Shown in pieces: positions 1-7,262 of a stretch of 64,000 bases of DNA; within the stretch, counting starts at the first letter, position 1; each line of letters starts with the position of its first letter. The notes beneath the pieces were generated by a model. It made no database searches and had not been told where the DNA came from. It was given only the letters and a program-made list of their open reading frames with translations. The stretch comes from Candidatus Nitrosopumilus sp. SW. GTDB lineage: Archaea; Thermoproteota; Nitrososphaeria; Nitrososphaerales; Nitrosopumilaceae. Location of the stretch: contig NZ_CP035425.1 of NCBI RefSeq assembly GCF_006740685.1, positions 969,687-1,033,686 on the forward strand, given 5' to 3'. The translations under genes were made by a program, and so were the position numbers.

Positions 1-816
1 TTTGCCTACAAAGAATCTTTTTGAGGCTACACAACTTTGTCCACAGTTGATAAATCTGCCCTTTACAGCACCCTCAGCTGCTTTTTCTATAATGGCATCA
101 TCTAATACAATGAAAGGATCACTTCCTCCTAATTCTAAAACACATTTTTTTAGATTCATAGCAGCCCGTTCACCAACTTTTGCTCCTGCATTTGTGCTTC
201 CAGTAAATGTGACAGCATTAACCTCTGAATCAATGAGATGATTTGCAGAATCTACACTTCCAACTACTGTTGAAAATACTCCTTCAGGTATTCCTGCATC
301 TGCAAATGCTTTTTCAATTTCAATACCTGATTGCATAGTGACTCTAGATGGTTTCATAACAATCACATTTCCTGCCATCAAACAAGGTGCTGCAAATCTT
401 AGAGCTTGCCAATATGGAAAGTTCCATGGCATGATAGAACCAATTACTCCTAGTGGTTCAAATGTAAGAAAACTCTTTCTTGCATCTGTGTTTAATACTT
501 CGTCAGTAAGGAAACTATCTCCATGGTCTGCATAAAATTCTAAAGCCCAAGCACATTTTTCAACTTCACCAATTGATTCTTTTAGTGCCTTACCCATTTC
601 GCTAGTTGCAATTTTTGCTAACTCTGTTTTGTTTTTCTTTAAATGTTCAACTAAATTGTAAATGTAACTTCTACGTTTTTCATAATCTTTTTTCCATTCA
701 GGAAATGCTCTTTTTGATTTTCTAACTAATTCAAATACTTGATCTCTATCCATTGCTGAAAATGTAGTGATATCTTCACCTGTTGCAGGATTTACTGTAG
801 TAATCTGACTCAGAAT
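1..816 (-). CDS. Aldehyde dehydrogenase family protein, C-terminal part cut by window edge
   Basis: NAD(P)-dependent aldehyde dehydrogenase. The minus frame encodes TTVNPATGE near the N terminus, then PWNFPYWQA, the cofactor-binding stretch MKPS, FTGS, the general-base motif ELGGSDPF, and at the edge GQSCVASKR with the catalytic cysteine. The C-terminal third lies outside the window. Enzymes of this type in Nitrosopumilus are annotated as succinate-semialdehyde dehydrogenases and have been proposed as CoA-dependent reductases of the 3-hydroxypropionate/4-hydroxybutyrate cycle; that role here is inference. The start is unclear: the frame is open only from about 819, with no ATG, GTG or TTG before the internal ATG at 753. 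An ATG at 829 lies in another frame. The 816 start (ATT) is therefore tentative. Confidence 0.85.
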   Translation of the reverse strand, partial: MLSQITTVNPATGEDITTFSAMDRDQVFELVRKSKRAFPEWKKDYEKRRSYIYNLVEHLKKNKTELAKIATSEMGKALKESIGEVEKCAWALEFYADHGDSFLTDEVLNTDARKSFLTFEPLGVIGSIMPWNFPYWQALRFAAPCLMAGNVIVMKPSRVTMQSGIEIEKAFADAGIPEGVFSTVVGSVDSANHLIDSEVNAVTFTGSTNAGAKVGERAAMNLKKCVLELGGSDPFIVLDDAIIEKAAEGAVKGRFINCGQSCVASKRFFVGK

Positions 817-878
817 ATTTCAGAATCATTCCTCTTATTTATTCTAGTAACCTAAAATCCAGTATTTTGGTAATTTAA

Positions 879-1394
879 TTAGAAAATCTGTTGCATATCT
901 TTTTTGATTTCATCAATTTTCTTTTGATATGCCTTTTTTGATTTATCATTCTTTTTTAGATTAAGGACATTTCCACATGAAGGACACTTGAACATTCCTT
1001 CAAGAGCATCCTCAAATGTTACTCTTGGACAGTCTTCATTTCCACAATGGTAAAAATCTGATGCATTTTCATAGTCTAGTCTTTGTTGTAATCTCTCCTC
1101 GATTTTCTTTTTTTGATTTTCAATGAAATGCTCTACTTCTTCTCTCCTAGTTCTCCATCTGTAGACAAACCATCCTTTTCTTTCATCTTTTACTCTGATT
1201 CCTGTAATGAGAGATTTTCCAAAAAGATCATACAGTACTTTTCTTACCATATTGATTCTAAGTCCTGTGGAACTGGCAATTTCTTCATCAGTTGCATCTT
1301 CTGCTTTTAACAATGAACGAGCTACTTTGAGATATTCGTCTCCTCCAATCATTGAAGCAATTCTGACAAAAGGATCTTCGTACTTGTCTACCAA
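879..1394 (-). CDS. tfe: Transcription initiation factor E subunit alpha (TFE)
   Basis: Archaeal homologue of TFIIE-alpha, which helps open promoter DNA with TBP, TFB and RNA polymerase. The 171 residues hold an N-terminal extended winged helix (about 5-90, with DATDEEIASSTGLRINMVRK), a charged coiled linker (about 90-115) and a C-terminal zinc ribbon with cysteines in CGNEDCP and CPSCG (about 115-145). This is the normal length and order for TFE. The start is a TTG with an AGGAG sequence nine bases upstream. It is the last gene of the hflX-trm56-tfe group, 26 bases behind trm56. Confidence 0.95.
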   Translation of the reverse strand: MVDKYEDPFVRIASMIGGDEYLKVARSLLKAEDATDEEIASSTGLRINMVRKVLYDLFGKSLITGIRVKDERKGWFVYRWRTRREEVEHFIENQKKKIEERLQQRLDYENASDFYHCGNEDCPRVTFEDALEGMFKCPSCGNVLNLKKNDKSKKAYQKKIDEIKKDMQQIF

Positions 1395-1420
1395 CTCTAA
1401 TTTCTCCTGATTTTCTATTA

Positions 1421-1954
1421 TTAATCCCTTGTTTCTTTTACCTGGACATTTTTGCCTGTTTTTGTGGGTATGATCTTCCTCTTTGCATCTGGAAACTCTT
1501 TTTCAAATTGCTGACCTTCTTGAATACGATCTAAGAGTATGGCAAGAGCACTTATCTCAGAATGAGGTTGACTGCCTATCCCCACATTATAATCAGCTAA
1601 TTCATAAATTTCTCTAGGAACCTTTTCAGCCCCAACAACGATTAGCAATTTTTCTTCTCCTCGAATTGTCTCTTGAACATCATTAATTTTCTCACCATAC
1701 ATTGAAAGATGCACTATTTTGAAACCATCCTCTTTTTTCTTTTTGACAATTGGTTTCCAATTTTCTATAAATTCAACTGTAAAATTGCCACCCCATGTTT
1801 CATTAATTTTCCCTAGCGTATCTTTTATCTCTGGGTTGACTTCTGTCATGAAAATTGTTTTTGCACCAAATGCTCTTGAAACTAATGCCACATGAGTCGT
1901 AACACGGTCATCTCTGACTAGTCTTTGTCCAATACGAACAACTTCAATTTCCAA
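1421..1954 (-). CDS. trm56: tRNA (cytidine-56 2'-O)-methyltransferase, aTrm56
   Basis: SAM-dependent SPOUT-class enzyme that methylates the 2'-OH of C56 in the T-loop of archaeal tRNAs. Family signatures are visible: [19 protein letters not shown] at the N terminus, then [26 protein letters not shown] (the SPOUT knot and SAM loop) and [15 protein letters not shown]. About 177 residues, the usual size. Two TTG codons (1966 and 1954) are possible starts. I chose 1954 because it begins at the conserved EIEVVRIG segment and leaves 12 bases to an AGGAG sequence. The gene overlaps the end of hflX by about 11 bases, so translational coupling is likely. Confidence 0.92.
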   Translation of the reverse strand: MEIEVVRIGQRLVRDDRVTTHVALVSRAFGAKTIFMTEVNPEIKDTLGKINETWGGNFTVEFIENWKPIVKKKKEDGFKIVHLSMYGEKINDVQETIRGEEKLLIVVGAEKVPREIYELADYNVGIGSQPHSEISALAILLDRIQEGQQFEKEFPDAKRKIIPTKTGKNVQVKETRD

Positions 1955-3059
1955 ATGTCTTTTCAACTCCTAAGTTTTTTTCAAATTTGTTTGAATTGTA
2001 GCTATCCAAAATATCTCTTATCAATTCTTTGAGATGTTTTACATTTTTTCCTGTTTTTGCAGAAACTGGAATCCATTTTTTATTATCTATTAAATTTAGT
2101 GTCTTTATTTTTTCTTCAATTTCACTATTTTCTAATAAATCTGATTTATTTAGAGCATATACCATTCTATCTTTTTCAACTCCTAACTCACTAAGCGTTC
2201 TCATACAACTTGAAAATTTCTTTTTCAATTCAAAAATAGAGTCACTGATATCTATTACCACAATAATGATATCCGTATGACCTAATTCTTCCAATGTTGA
2301 TTTGAATGCGTCAATCATGTATGCAGGTAATTTACTGATGAAACCTACTGTATCTGAAATCAAAAATGGCTCTTGATTAATGGTAACTCTTCTTGTAGTT
2401 GTAGAAAGTGTAGTAAATAACTCACTGCTCTGATCTCTTGTTTCTCCTGTCATCATGTTAAACAAGGTAGTTTTTCCCGCCGAAGTGTATCCTGCAAGTG
2501 AGATTGTTTTGAATCCCATTCTTTTTCTTCCTTGTCTGTGAAGTTCTCTTTGTTTTCCAGCTTTTTCTAATTTTGATCTAACAGTGCCCATTCTATGTTT
2601 GATATCATTATAGTAAACATCAACCTCAAATTTTCCTATTCCCATAAATCCTGGTTGTTCACCCATACTTGAAAGTCGAACTTTTTCTTTTGCTCTAGCC
2701 ATTTCATATCTTAGTTGAGCTAATTTTACTTGTAATTTTGACTCTGCACTTGATGCCCTACTTTCAAAAATTTCAAGAATTAATGCTTCTCTATCCAAAA
2801 TTTCTCTATGTAATACTGATGCCAAATTATAATTCTGACTTGGTTTTAAAACCTCATCAAATACTATAACATCTGGTCTGATTTTCTCTGCAATCTCTTC
2901 AAGCTTTTCCAAAATCCCGCCACTAATTCCGTACTTTGGTTTTTTCAAGAATTTCTGTTTGATTGTGTGAACTACTTGAAAACCTGCTGCATCACAAAGC
3001 CCTTTTGCCTCATTAATCACATCTTCCTTATCATACGTGATTAAAATTGCCGATTTCAT
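1944..3059 (-). CDS. hflX: HflX-family GTPase
   Basis: Ribosome-associated GTPase of the OBG-HflX class. The 371 residues carry the N-terminal HflX domain (about 1-190, with [23 protein letters not shown] and a long basic coiled region containing [15 protein letters not shown]) and a G domain from about 195. The P-loop is [12 protein letters not shown], switch and G3 are TTRR...DTVGFI, G4 is NKSD and G5 is SAK. Bacterial HflX splits stalled 70S ribosomes; a similar ribosome role in archaea is inference. It heads the hflX-trm56-tfe minus-strand group, with three genes serving translation or transcription. Confidence 0.95.
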   Translation of the reverse strand: MKSAILITYDKEDVINEAKGLCDAAGFQVVHTIKQKFLKKPKYGISGGILEKLEEIAEKIRPDVIVFDEVLKPSQNYNLASVLHREILDREALILEIFESRASSAESKLQVKLAQLRYEMARAKEKVRLSSMGEQPGFMGIGKFEVDVYYNDIKHRMGTVRSKLEKAGKQRELHRQGRKRMGFKTISLAGYTSAGKTTLFNMMTGETRDQSSELFTTLSTTTRRVTINQEPFLISDTVGFISKLPAYMIDAFKSTLEELGHTDIIIVVIDISDSIFELKKKFSSCMRTLSELGVEKDRMVYALNKSDLLENSEIEEKIKTLNLIDNKKWIPVSAKTGKNVKHLKELIRDILDSYNSNKFEKNLGVEKTFGN

Positions 3060-3114
3060 TTTGATTCCATGCTTTTACTATCAACCGAGTTAAAGATTCT
3101 AACTATTTTGAAAA

Positions 3115-4161
3115 TTATGCCGTTTTTTTGATTGCTTTTTCTATGTTCATGTTTAGGACTATTTCTGCAATATCACTGGCATATTCCGAAATTCTTCTGA
3201 TGTTTTCTGTCATCCTCCTAACTCTATAGATCTCTTCATCATCTTTTAGTGATTTTGAGGCTTCTCTAACCTTTTTCTCAAATTTTGCAATGTCGTTGGT
3301 TTTTTCAATGGTTTTTTCAGCCTGTGCGTAATCTTCTTTGAATAAAGATAGGCATGCATCATCTAATGCAGATAGGCAGAATTCATTCATGTCTTGTAAT
3401 TTTTGTAAAATTTCCTTTTTCACTGATTTTTTAAATTCCAAAAGATCTTTGGCAATGAATGCTGCGTGGTCCCCTGTTCTTTCTATATTTTTTACTACCA
3501 ATCTGTATCCTAGACAATTTCTTGGATTTCTAAAACCCATCTCTTTTAACATATGTTCATTTTGGATTGCTATCTTTAACTGACGAATAATGTAAAATCC
3601 GAATCTATCTACTTCATCATCTGTATTGATTACCTCTTGTGCTAAATCTAAATTATTTTCTTTGACAGCTAGTATTGCATCGCTGGACATTGATTTTGCC
3701 AAGTGAATCATTCTCTTGAATGCCCCGTCAACTGATAATTCTAATAAATTTACTAGAACTTGCACTGTGATTCCACTACTCGAATCTGAAATAATTTCAG
3801 AACCCATCAACATTCGCTTAACTGCTTCCTTTACAGTGTTTCTTTGAATCGGACTTAATCTCCCATCTTTTGGTTTTACATTAATTGTTTTGAAACCCAA
3901 GAAATAAAGTGAAATTAATTTCCTTACAATAGAAGATGCTTTTTCTTCAGAATTAATTTCAATTACTGCCTCTTCTTTTTTCTGACTACGTGATTCAAAT
4001 TTTGGAGGGTAAAGCTCTAGAGTTGATGAGCCTTTTCTCACCATTCTAATCTGATCACCTTGTTTTAATCCTAAATCTATAATCCATTGTTTTGGTAATG
4101 AAACTATATACGATGATTTACCTGTAAATTGAATTTTCCTTGTTTCTTCTCTTTCTTCCAT
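3115..4161 (-). CDS. AbrB/SpoVT-domain PhoU-like phosphate uptake regulator
   Basis: Predicted cytoplasmic regulator of phosphate transport. Residues 1-55 form a swapped-hairpin AbrB-type DNA-binding domain (TRKIQFTGKSSYIVSLPKQW, followed by LGLKQGDQIRMV). The rest is two helical PhoU-like domains, seen as paired repeats (LAKSMSSDAILAVKENNLDLAQEVINTDDEVDRFGFYI and a similar segment with ALDDACLSLFKEDYAQAEKTIEKTNDIAKFEKKV). The AbrB-PhoU fusion is typical of archaea; PhoU acts on Pst transporters and PhoR-type signalling in bacteria. No transporter is adjacent. A TATA box at 4184-4191 places the transcript start at the ATG, so the mRNA is probably leaderless. Confidence 0.88.
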   Translation of the reverse strand: MEEREETRKIQFTGKSSYIVSLPKQWIIDLGLKQGDQIRMVRKGSSTLELYPPKFESRSQKKEEAVIEINSEEKASSIVRKLISLYFLGFKTINVKPKDGRLSPIQRNTVKEAVKRMLMGSEIISDSSSGITVQVLVNLLELSVDGAFKRMIHLAKSMSSDAILAVKENNLDLAQEVINTDDEVDRFGFYIIRQLKIAIQNEHMLKEMGFRNPRNCLGYRLVVKNIERTGDHAAFIAKDLLEFKKSVKKEILQKLQDMNEFCLSALDDACLSLFKEDYAQAEKTIEKTNDIAKFEKKVREASKSLKDDEEIYRVRRMTENIRRISEYASDIAEIVLNMNIEKAIKKTA

Positions 4162-4183
4162 AAACTACATGAAAAATCCTATT

Positions 4184-4191
4184 CTATATAG
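4184..4191 (-). promoter_or_regulatory. TATA box for the PhoU-like gene
   Basis: CTATATAG is centred about 26 bases upstream of the ATG at 4161. That spacing matches an archaeal TATA box for a leaderless transcript. Confidence 0.6.
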
Positions 4192-4251
4192 TTTTTTGAT
4201 TTTACCATATGTTATCATTGAACTAATATTTAGAATAAATCTAGTCTGGAT

Positions 4252-4725
4252 ATGGATCACATTCTAAAACTTCAGTCTTCTATTGACTCTCTATTTGGAA
4301 ATGATACATCAAAACATCTTCCAAAAGATATTGAAATGACCTTCTCAAGGAAAACTGGCAGAATTAGAACAGTCATGCATAAAGGAAAACTATTGTGTAC
4401 ATTAAGAATCGATGGTGGGTTGGCAATTAGTCCTTATTTTGCTCAAATGCTAATGAAGAGTAAAACATTCCGAGAAAATTGTGTAGAGGTAAACAAAGAT
4501 GCTGCACCTTTTGTTCAGGAGGGAAGATCAGTGTTTTGCAAACATGTTGTAAAATGTGGAAAAAATGTTAGAATCTCATCTGATACTCCCATTCTATTCA
4601 AAAACAAAGTAATTGCAGTAGGTAGGGCTGTTTTGTCCTATGAGATGATTTCTGATTTTGATAGGGGTGTAGCCATAAAAGTTAGAGATAGTTTAAAAAG
4701 TCGTAAAGAGGAAAAAGAACTATGA
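4252..4725 (+). CDS. PUA-domain RNA-binding protein
   Basis: Small protein of 157 residues with a C-terminal PUA domain (about 75-150: NKDAAPFVQEGRSVFCKHV, then PILFKNKVIAVGRAVLSYEMI), the fold used by pseudouridine synthases, archaeosine transglycosylases and ribosome factors to bind RNA. The N-terminal half (IEMTFSRKTGRIRTVMHKGKLLCTLR, then GLAISPYFAQML) resembles the pre-PUA region of archaeal RNA-binding proteins of the MCT-1/Tma20 type. No catalytic domain is present. Its ATG-stop overlaps the aNAC start, suggesting a translation-related role. A TATA-like ATATTTAG lies about 25 bases before the ATG. Confidence 0.85.
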   Translation: MDHILKLQSSIDSLFGNDTSKHLPKDIEMTFSRKTGRIRTVMHKGKLLCTLRIDGGLAISPYFAQMLMKSKTFRENCVEVNKDAAPFVQEGRSVFCKHVVKCGKNVRISSDTPILFKNKVIAVGRAVLSYEMISDFDRGVAIKVRDSLKSRKEEKEL

Positions 4726-5063
4726 TGCGTGGAGGAAATCGTGAAATGCGAAGAATGATGGATAAGATGGGATTGGATATGAATGAATTATCTAATGTTC
4801 AGGAAGTCACCATAAAGACCGATAAAAAAGAGATCATTATTTCAAAACCATCTGTTACCGAAATGAAAGCTAAAGATAATTCCATTTTTACTGTTACAGC
4901 TGACAGTTATGAAGAAAGAGAATTAGAAGTTCCAATTTTCTCTGAAGAAGATATTCAACTTGTTAGCCAACAAGCCGGAGTCGATGAGGAAAAGGCCAAA
5001 AGTGCATTGGAAGAAGCAAAAGGCGATCTTGCTCGAGCCATTTTATTGCTTACCACTGGATGA
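4722..5063 (+). CDS. nac: Nascent polypeptide-associated complex protein (aNAC)
   Basis: Archaeal homodimeric NAC, which binds ribosomes and shields emerging chains. The 113 residues show the N-terminal segment MRGGNREMRRMMDKMG, a NAC beta domain (about 20-65: VQEVTIKTDKKEIIISKPSV) and a C-terminal UBA domain (about 75-113: EEDIQLVSQQAGVDEEKAKSALEEAKGDLARAILLL). The length is normal. The gene starts inside the stop of the PUA gene (ATGATG), so the two are co-translated. Confidence 0.95.
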   Translation: MMRGGNREMRRMMDKMGLDMNELSNVQEVTIKTDKKEIIISKPSVTEMKAKDNSIFTVTADSYEERELEVPIFSEEDIQLVSQQAGVDEEKAKSALEEAKGDLARAILLLTTG

Positions 5064-5135
5064 TCCTTATTTTACGCCTAAAAATACCATAAAAATGAAT
5101 GATTTAAGTAATGGATTTATCGAAATTCGAGTGTA

Positions 5136-5468
5136 ATGAGTATGGCTGAATCTAAAGTCACTGGAATCATCAAATCTCTAAATGTCTTAGAAGATGATAT
5201 CGACTCCTTAAACAGCAAAGTTGGAGATATGAAAAAACAACTTTCAGTAAAGGCCCAAAATGAAATAGATTCTCTTATGGAAAAAACTAGAGAAATGGCC
5301 ACAAAAGAAGCCGAAGTTATGATAAATGCTTCAAAAGAGAAGGCAACTGCTGAATCTGCAAAAATTGCCCAAGAAGGCGAGGCTAAATTATCTGAAATTC
5401 AATCAAAAATTGATGCTAATTTTGATGAAGCAGTGAAACATGTTGTGTCAACTGTTTTGAAAGCATAA
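5136..5468 (+). CDS. Coiled-coil protein resembling the A-type ATP synthase peripheral-stalk subunit H
   Basis: A 110-residue, highly charged helical protein. Heptad-like stretches run nearly throughout (IKSLNVLEDDIDSLNSKVGDMKK, EIDSLMEKTREMATKEAEVMI), and Ala/Lys/Glu-rich repeats (ASKEKATAESAKIAQEGEAKLSEIQSKID) precede a short VVSTVLKA end. This matches the shape of AhaH/AtpH, which pairs with subunit E in the stator of archaeal ATP synthases. No other ATPase subunit gene is nearby, so the assignment rests on sequence character only. It could be another prefoldin-like or stalk protein. A GATTTAAG box lies about 30 bases upstream of the ATG. Confidence 0.55.
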   Translation: MSMAESKVTGIIKSLNVLEDDIDSLNSKVGDMKKQLSVKAQNEIDSLMEKTREMATKEAEVMINASKEKATAESAKIAQEGEAKLSEIQSKIDANFDEAVKHVVSTVLKA

Positions 5469-5522
5469 TCCTAAATTCTATATTCTGTTTTATCAAATAT
5501 CGATCCCTTACTTAACTCTCGT

Positions 5523-6152
5523 ATCGGAATTGCTACTTCTTATGGTAAACCGTACTATAGATTTTCCACATATTTGAAAGCCCTCAAATTGTCATTTGAT
5601 TCAATTTTACCAGAGGAAATCGGTAGTTATTCTGGACATCTTATTCTTACGACTCGTAAAGAATCCCCAAAAAGATGTGAAAAACCAATACTTCATGAGG
5701 ATATTTTTGAACATCCACCAACGGTAATCCGTGGAATCATGATGCAAAAACTAAATCTCGATTTTGAAGAAAATGATCTAATTTTAGGAATTGATCCTGG
5801 TGAAAGAACTGGATTGTCTGTATTTTATTATGGAAAAGAAATTGAGAGTTCATTCCATTCATCTGTTGAAGAATTAGTTGTTCATATTATACGAGTACTT
5901 GGAGGTCTAAGAGCAAAAAGAAAAATTGTAAAAATTGGAAACGGAAATATGCGAATAGCAAAACAAATTGTAACTATGCTGAATCTTAAATTTTGTTCAT
6001 CTTTTGAATTAGAATTTGTTGATGAAAGAAAGACAAGTATGAAAATTAAGAATTTTAATCAGAGAGGAAAACGAGATATGCTATCTGCAAGATATATCTC
6101 TCAAAGAGATGGACATAGACATTCTATATTGCCCCTGTCAATGATTGGTTAA
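5523..6152 (+). CDS. RuvC/RNase H-fold protein of unknown function
   Basis: A protein of about 209 residues whose central strand reads LILGIDPGERTGLSVFYYG, the first metal-binding strand of RuvC/YqgF-type RNase H folds (Asp in GIDPG). Downstream stretches RAKRKIVKIGNGNMRIAKQIV and FVDERKTS (candidate acidic site) fit the fold. It resembles a conserved archaeal family of unknown role; nuclease activity is inference. The first usual start is TTG at 5574, but the frame stays open upstream and encodes IGIATSYGKPYYRFSTYLK, which looks like a genuine N-terminal strand and helix. A TTTATCAAATAT box at 5489-5500 would fit a leaderless start near ATC 5523 or ATT 5529. The start is therefore tentative. 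Confidence 0.65.
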   Translation: MGIATSYGKPYYRFSTYLKALKLSFDSILPEEIGSYSGHLILTTRKESPKRCEKPILHEDIFEHPPTVIRGIMMQKLNLDFEENDLILGIDPGERTGLSVFYYGKEIESSFHSSVEELVVHIIRVLGGLRAKRKIVKIGNGNMRIAKQIVTMLNLKFCSSFELEFVDERKTSMKIKNFNQRGKRDMLSARYISQRDGHRHSILPLSMIG

Positions 6153-6462
6153 TTTTTTTATATTTTAGGAATAAACTTTCCTTTCTTCAGATCATATTGT
6201 ATGATGTTCTTCTATTTTCTGTATTTTTTTAAGGAAAAACTGCAATTTTTTATCAAACAACTATATTGATACATATCATTTTTTCAAAAAATACGAAATT
6301 CAAACAAACTATACATATTTATTGAAGATTTCTTGTTTTTCGTTGCAACAAATTATCCTGATCGTAAATTTAATTAAAATTTTTACAACTTTTATCCATT
6401 TTTTATCCATATTTTATCGATCCACCCTTATATACTTATGAATTCTATACAATAATACCAAG
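6153..6462. other. AT-rich intergenic region with short repeats and promoter
   Basis: About 310 bases with no plausible coding frame. It begins with T runs that may end the upstream transcript. At 6390-6419 it has three similar motifs, TTTATCCA, TTTATCCA and TTTATCGA, spaced 11-12 bases apart (one DNA turn). A TATA-like CTTATATAC lies at 6427-6435 ahead of the zinc-ribbon gene. The long leader suggests a regulated promoter, but no known operator is recognised. Confidence 0.5.
6427..6435 (+). promoter_or_regulatory. TATA box for the zinc-ribbon gene
   Basis: CTTATATAC lies about 30 bases upstream of the ATG at 6463, consistent with a short or absent 5' leader. Confidence 0.55.
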
Positions 6463-6903
6463 ATGACTTGTAAAGGAATTTGTGTAAGATATAAGGCTCA
6501 AAAGCCTGTTGGAACCGGAAGATATGCTTCTGGACAACGTCGATGTCAAATTTGTGAAATATTCATCAAATGGGAAGGACTATGGTGTCCATGCTGTGGC
6601 TATAGATTAAGAACCAAACCACGTAATTTGAAATACAAAGCCAAATTACGAGCAAGAGTTGAGGCTGATTCTATTGAAGCAAAATCAGTTGCAGAAGTTC
6701 AACCAGAAGTTGAGGAAATTGCAGTAAAAGCAAAATCTAAAGCAAAAACTGCAAAAGCAAAAACAAAGTCTAAGGAAAAAACTCCATGCAAATATTGTGA
6801 GAAATTATTTGTCTATCCAGACAAACACGAAAAAAATTGCAAGAAGAATCCTACTCTAGTTGATGCTTCCCAAGAAAATGAATCAATAGCAATAAAAGCA
6901 TAA
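6463..6903 (+). CDS. Thaumarchaeal zinc-ribbon protein with basic linker and second zinc-finger-like end
   Basis: A 146-residue protein in three parts. The N-terminal 60 residues (MTCKGICVRYKAQ, RRCQICEIFIKWEGLWCPCCGYRLR) form a cysteine-rich ribbon found in multi-copy small proteins of ammonia-oxidising thaumarchaea. The middle (about 65-108) is a Lys/Ala-rich low-complexity linker. The end has CKYCEKLFVYPDKHEKNC, a Cys2-His-Cys finger. Possibly a nucleic-acid-binding or transcription accessory protein; the function is not established. It has its own promoter after a 310-base gap. Confidence 0.75.
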   Translation: MTCKGICVRYKAQKPVGTGRYASGQRRCQICEIFIKWEGLWCPCCGYRLRTKPRNLKYKAKLRARVEADSIEAKSVAEVQPEVEEIAVKAKSKAKTAKAKTKSKEKTPCKYCEKLFVYPDKHEKNCKKNPTLVDASQENESIAIKA

Positions 6904-6920
6904 GACTTGTTCATAGCTTA

Positions 6921-7262
6921 TTGAACTCTCCAAATGGATTTTTCCAAAAATTGGTAAATTTGGAGGGCCGTAACTTTTCTTTATCTATACAAAAATTTGA
7001 TAATGGATATTTTATTTCCGTAGCTGAAGGATCCAATAAAATTGGCTCCATGGTGGCCTCAATGGCAACTGGACCTACACCTATCACCACCACGATTATT
7101 CCCTCCCGATCTGAATCCCTTTTTCTCAAACTTGTTGCTGAACGAATCAGCACCAGAATGAAGGGCATTACATTAGTTTCTGCATTTATTCAAAAAGAAT
7201 TGGATCCCAATACTGCAAAACACTTAATGTCTGAGATTATGGAGATGATTGAGAATGAGTGA
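6921..7262 (+). CDS. Small conserved protein, possibly proteasome assembly chaperone 4-like
   Basis: A 113-residue alpha/beta protein. Segments FSLSIQKFDNGYFISVAEGSNKIGSMVASM, TTTIIPSRSESLFLKLVAERIS and KGITLVSAFIQKELDPNTAKHLMSEIMEMI suggest a small beta sheet followed by two helices. The order resembles PAC4/PSMG4-like proteins (strand, small-residue turn, then LxxxVAERI helix), but this is a weak match from memory. The best start is TTG at 6921, 17 bases after the zinc-ribbon stop. Its end overlaps the UbiD start, so the two are coupled. Confidence 0.55.
   Translation: MNSPNGFFQKLVNLEGRNFSLSIQKFDNGYFISVAEGSNKIGSMVASMATGPTPITTTIIPSRSESLFLKLVAERISTRMKGITLVSAFIQKELDPNTAKHLMSEIMEMIENE

Noticed and set aside
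1-535. Plus-strand open frames across the left edge
   Set aside because: They lie opposite clear aldehyde dehydrogenase motifs and have no start signals or recognisable domains.
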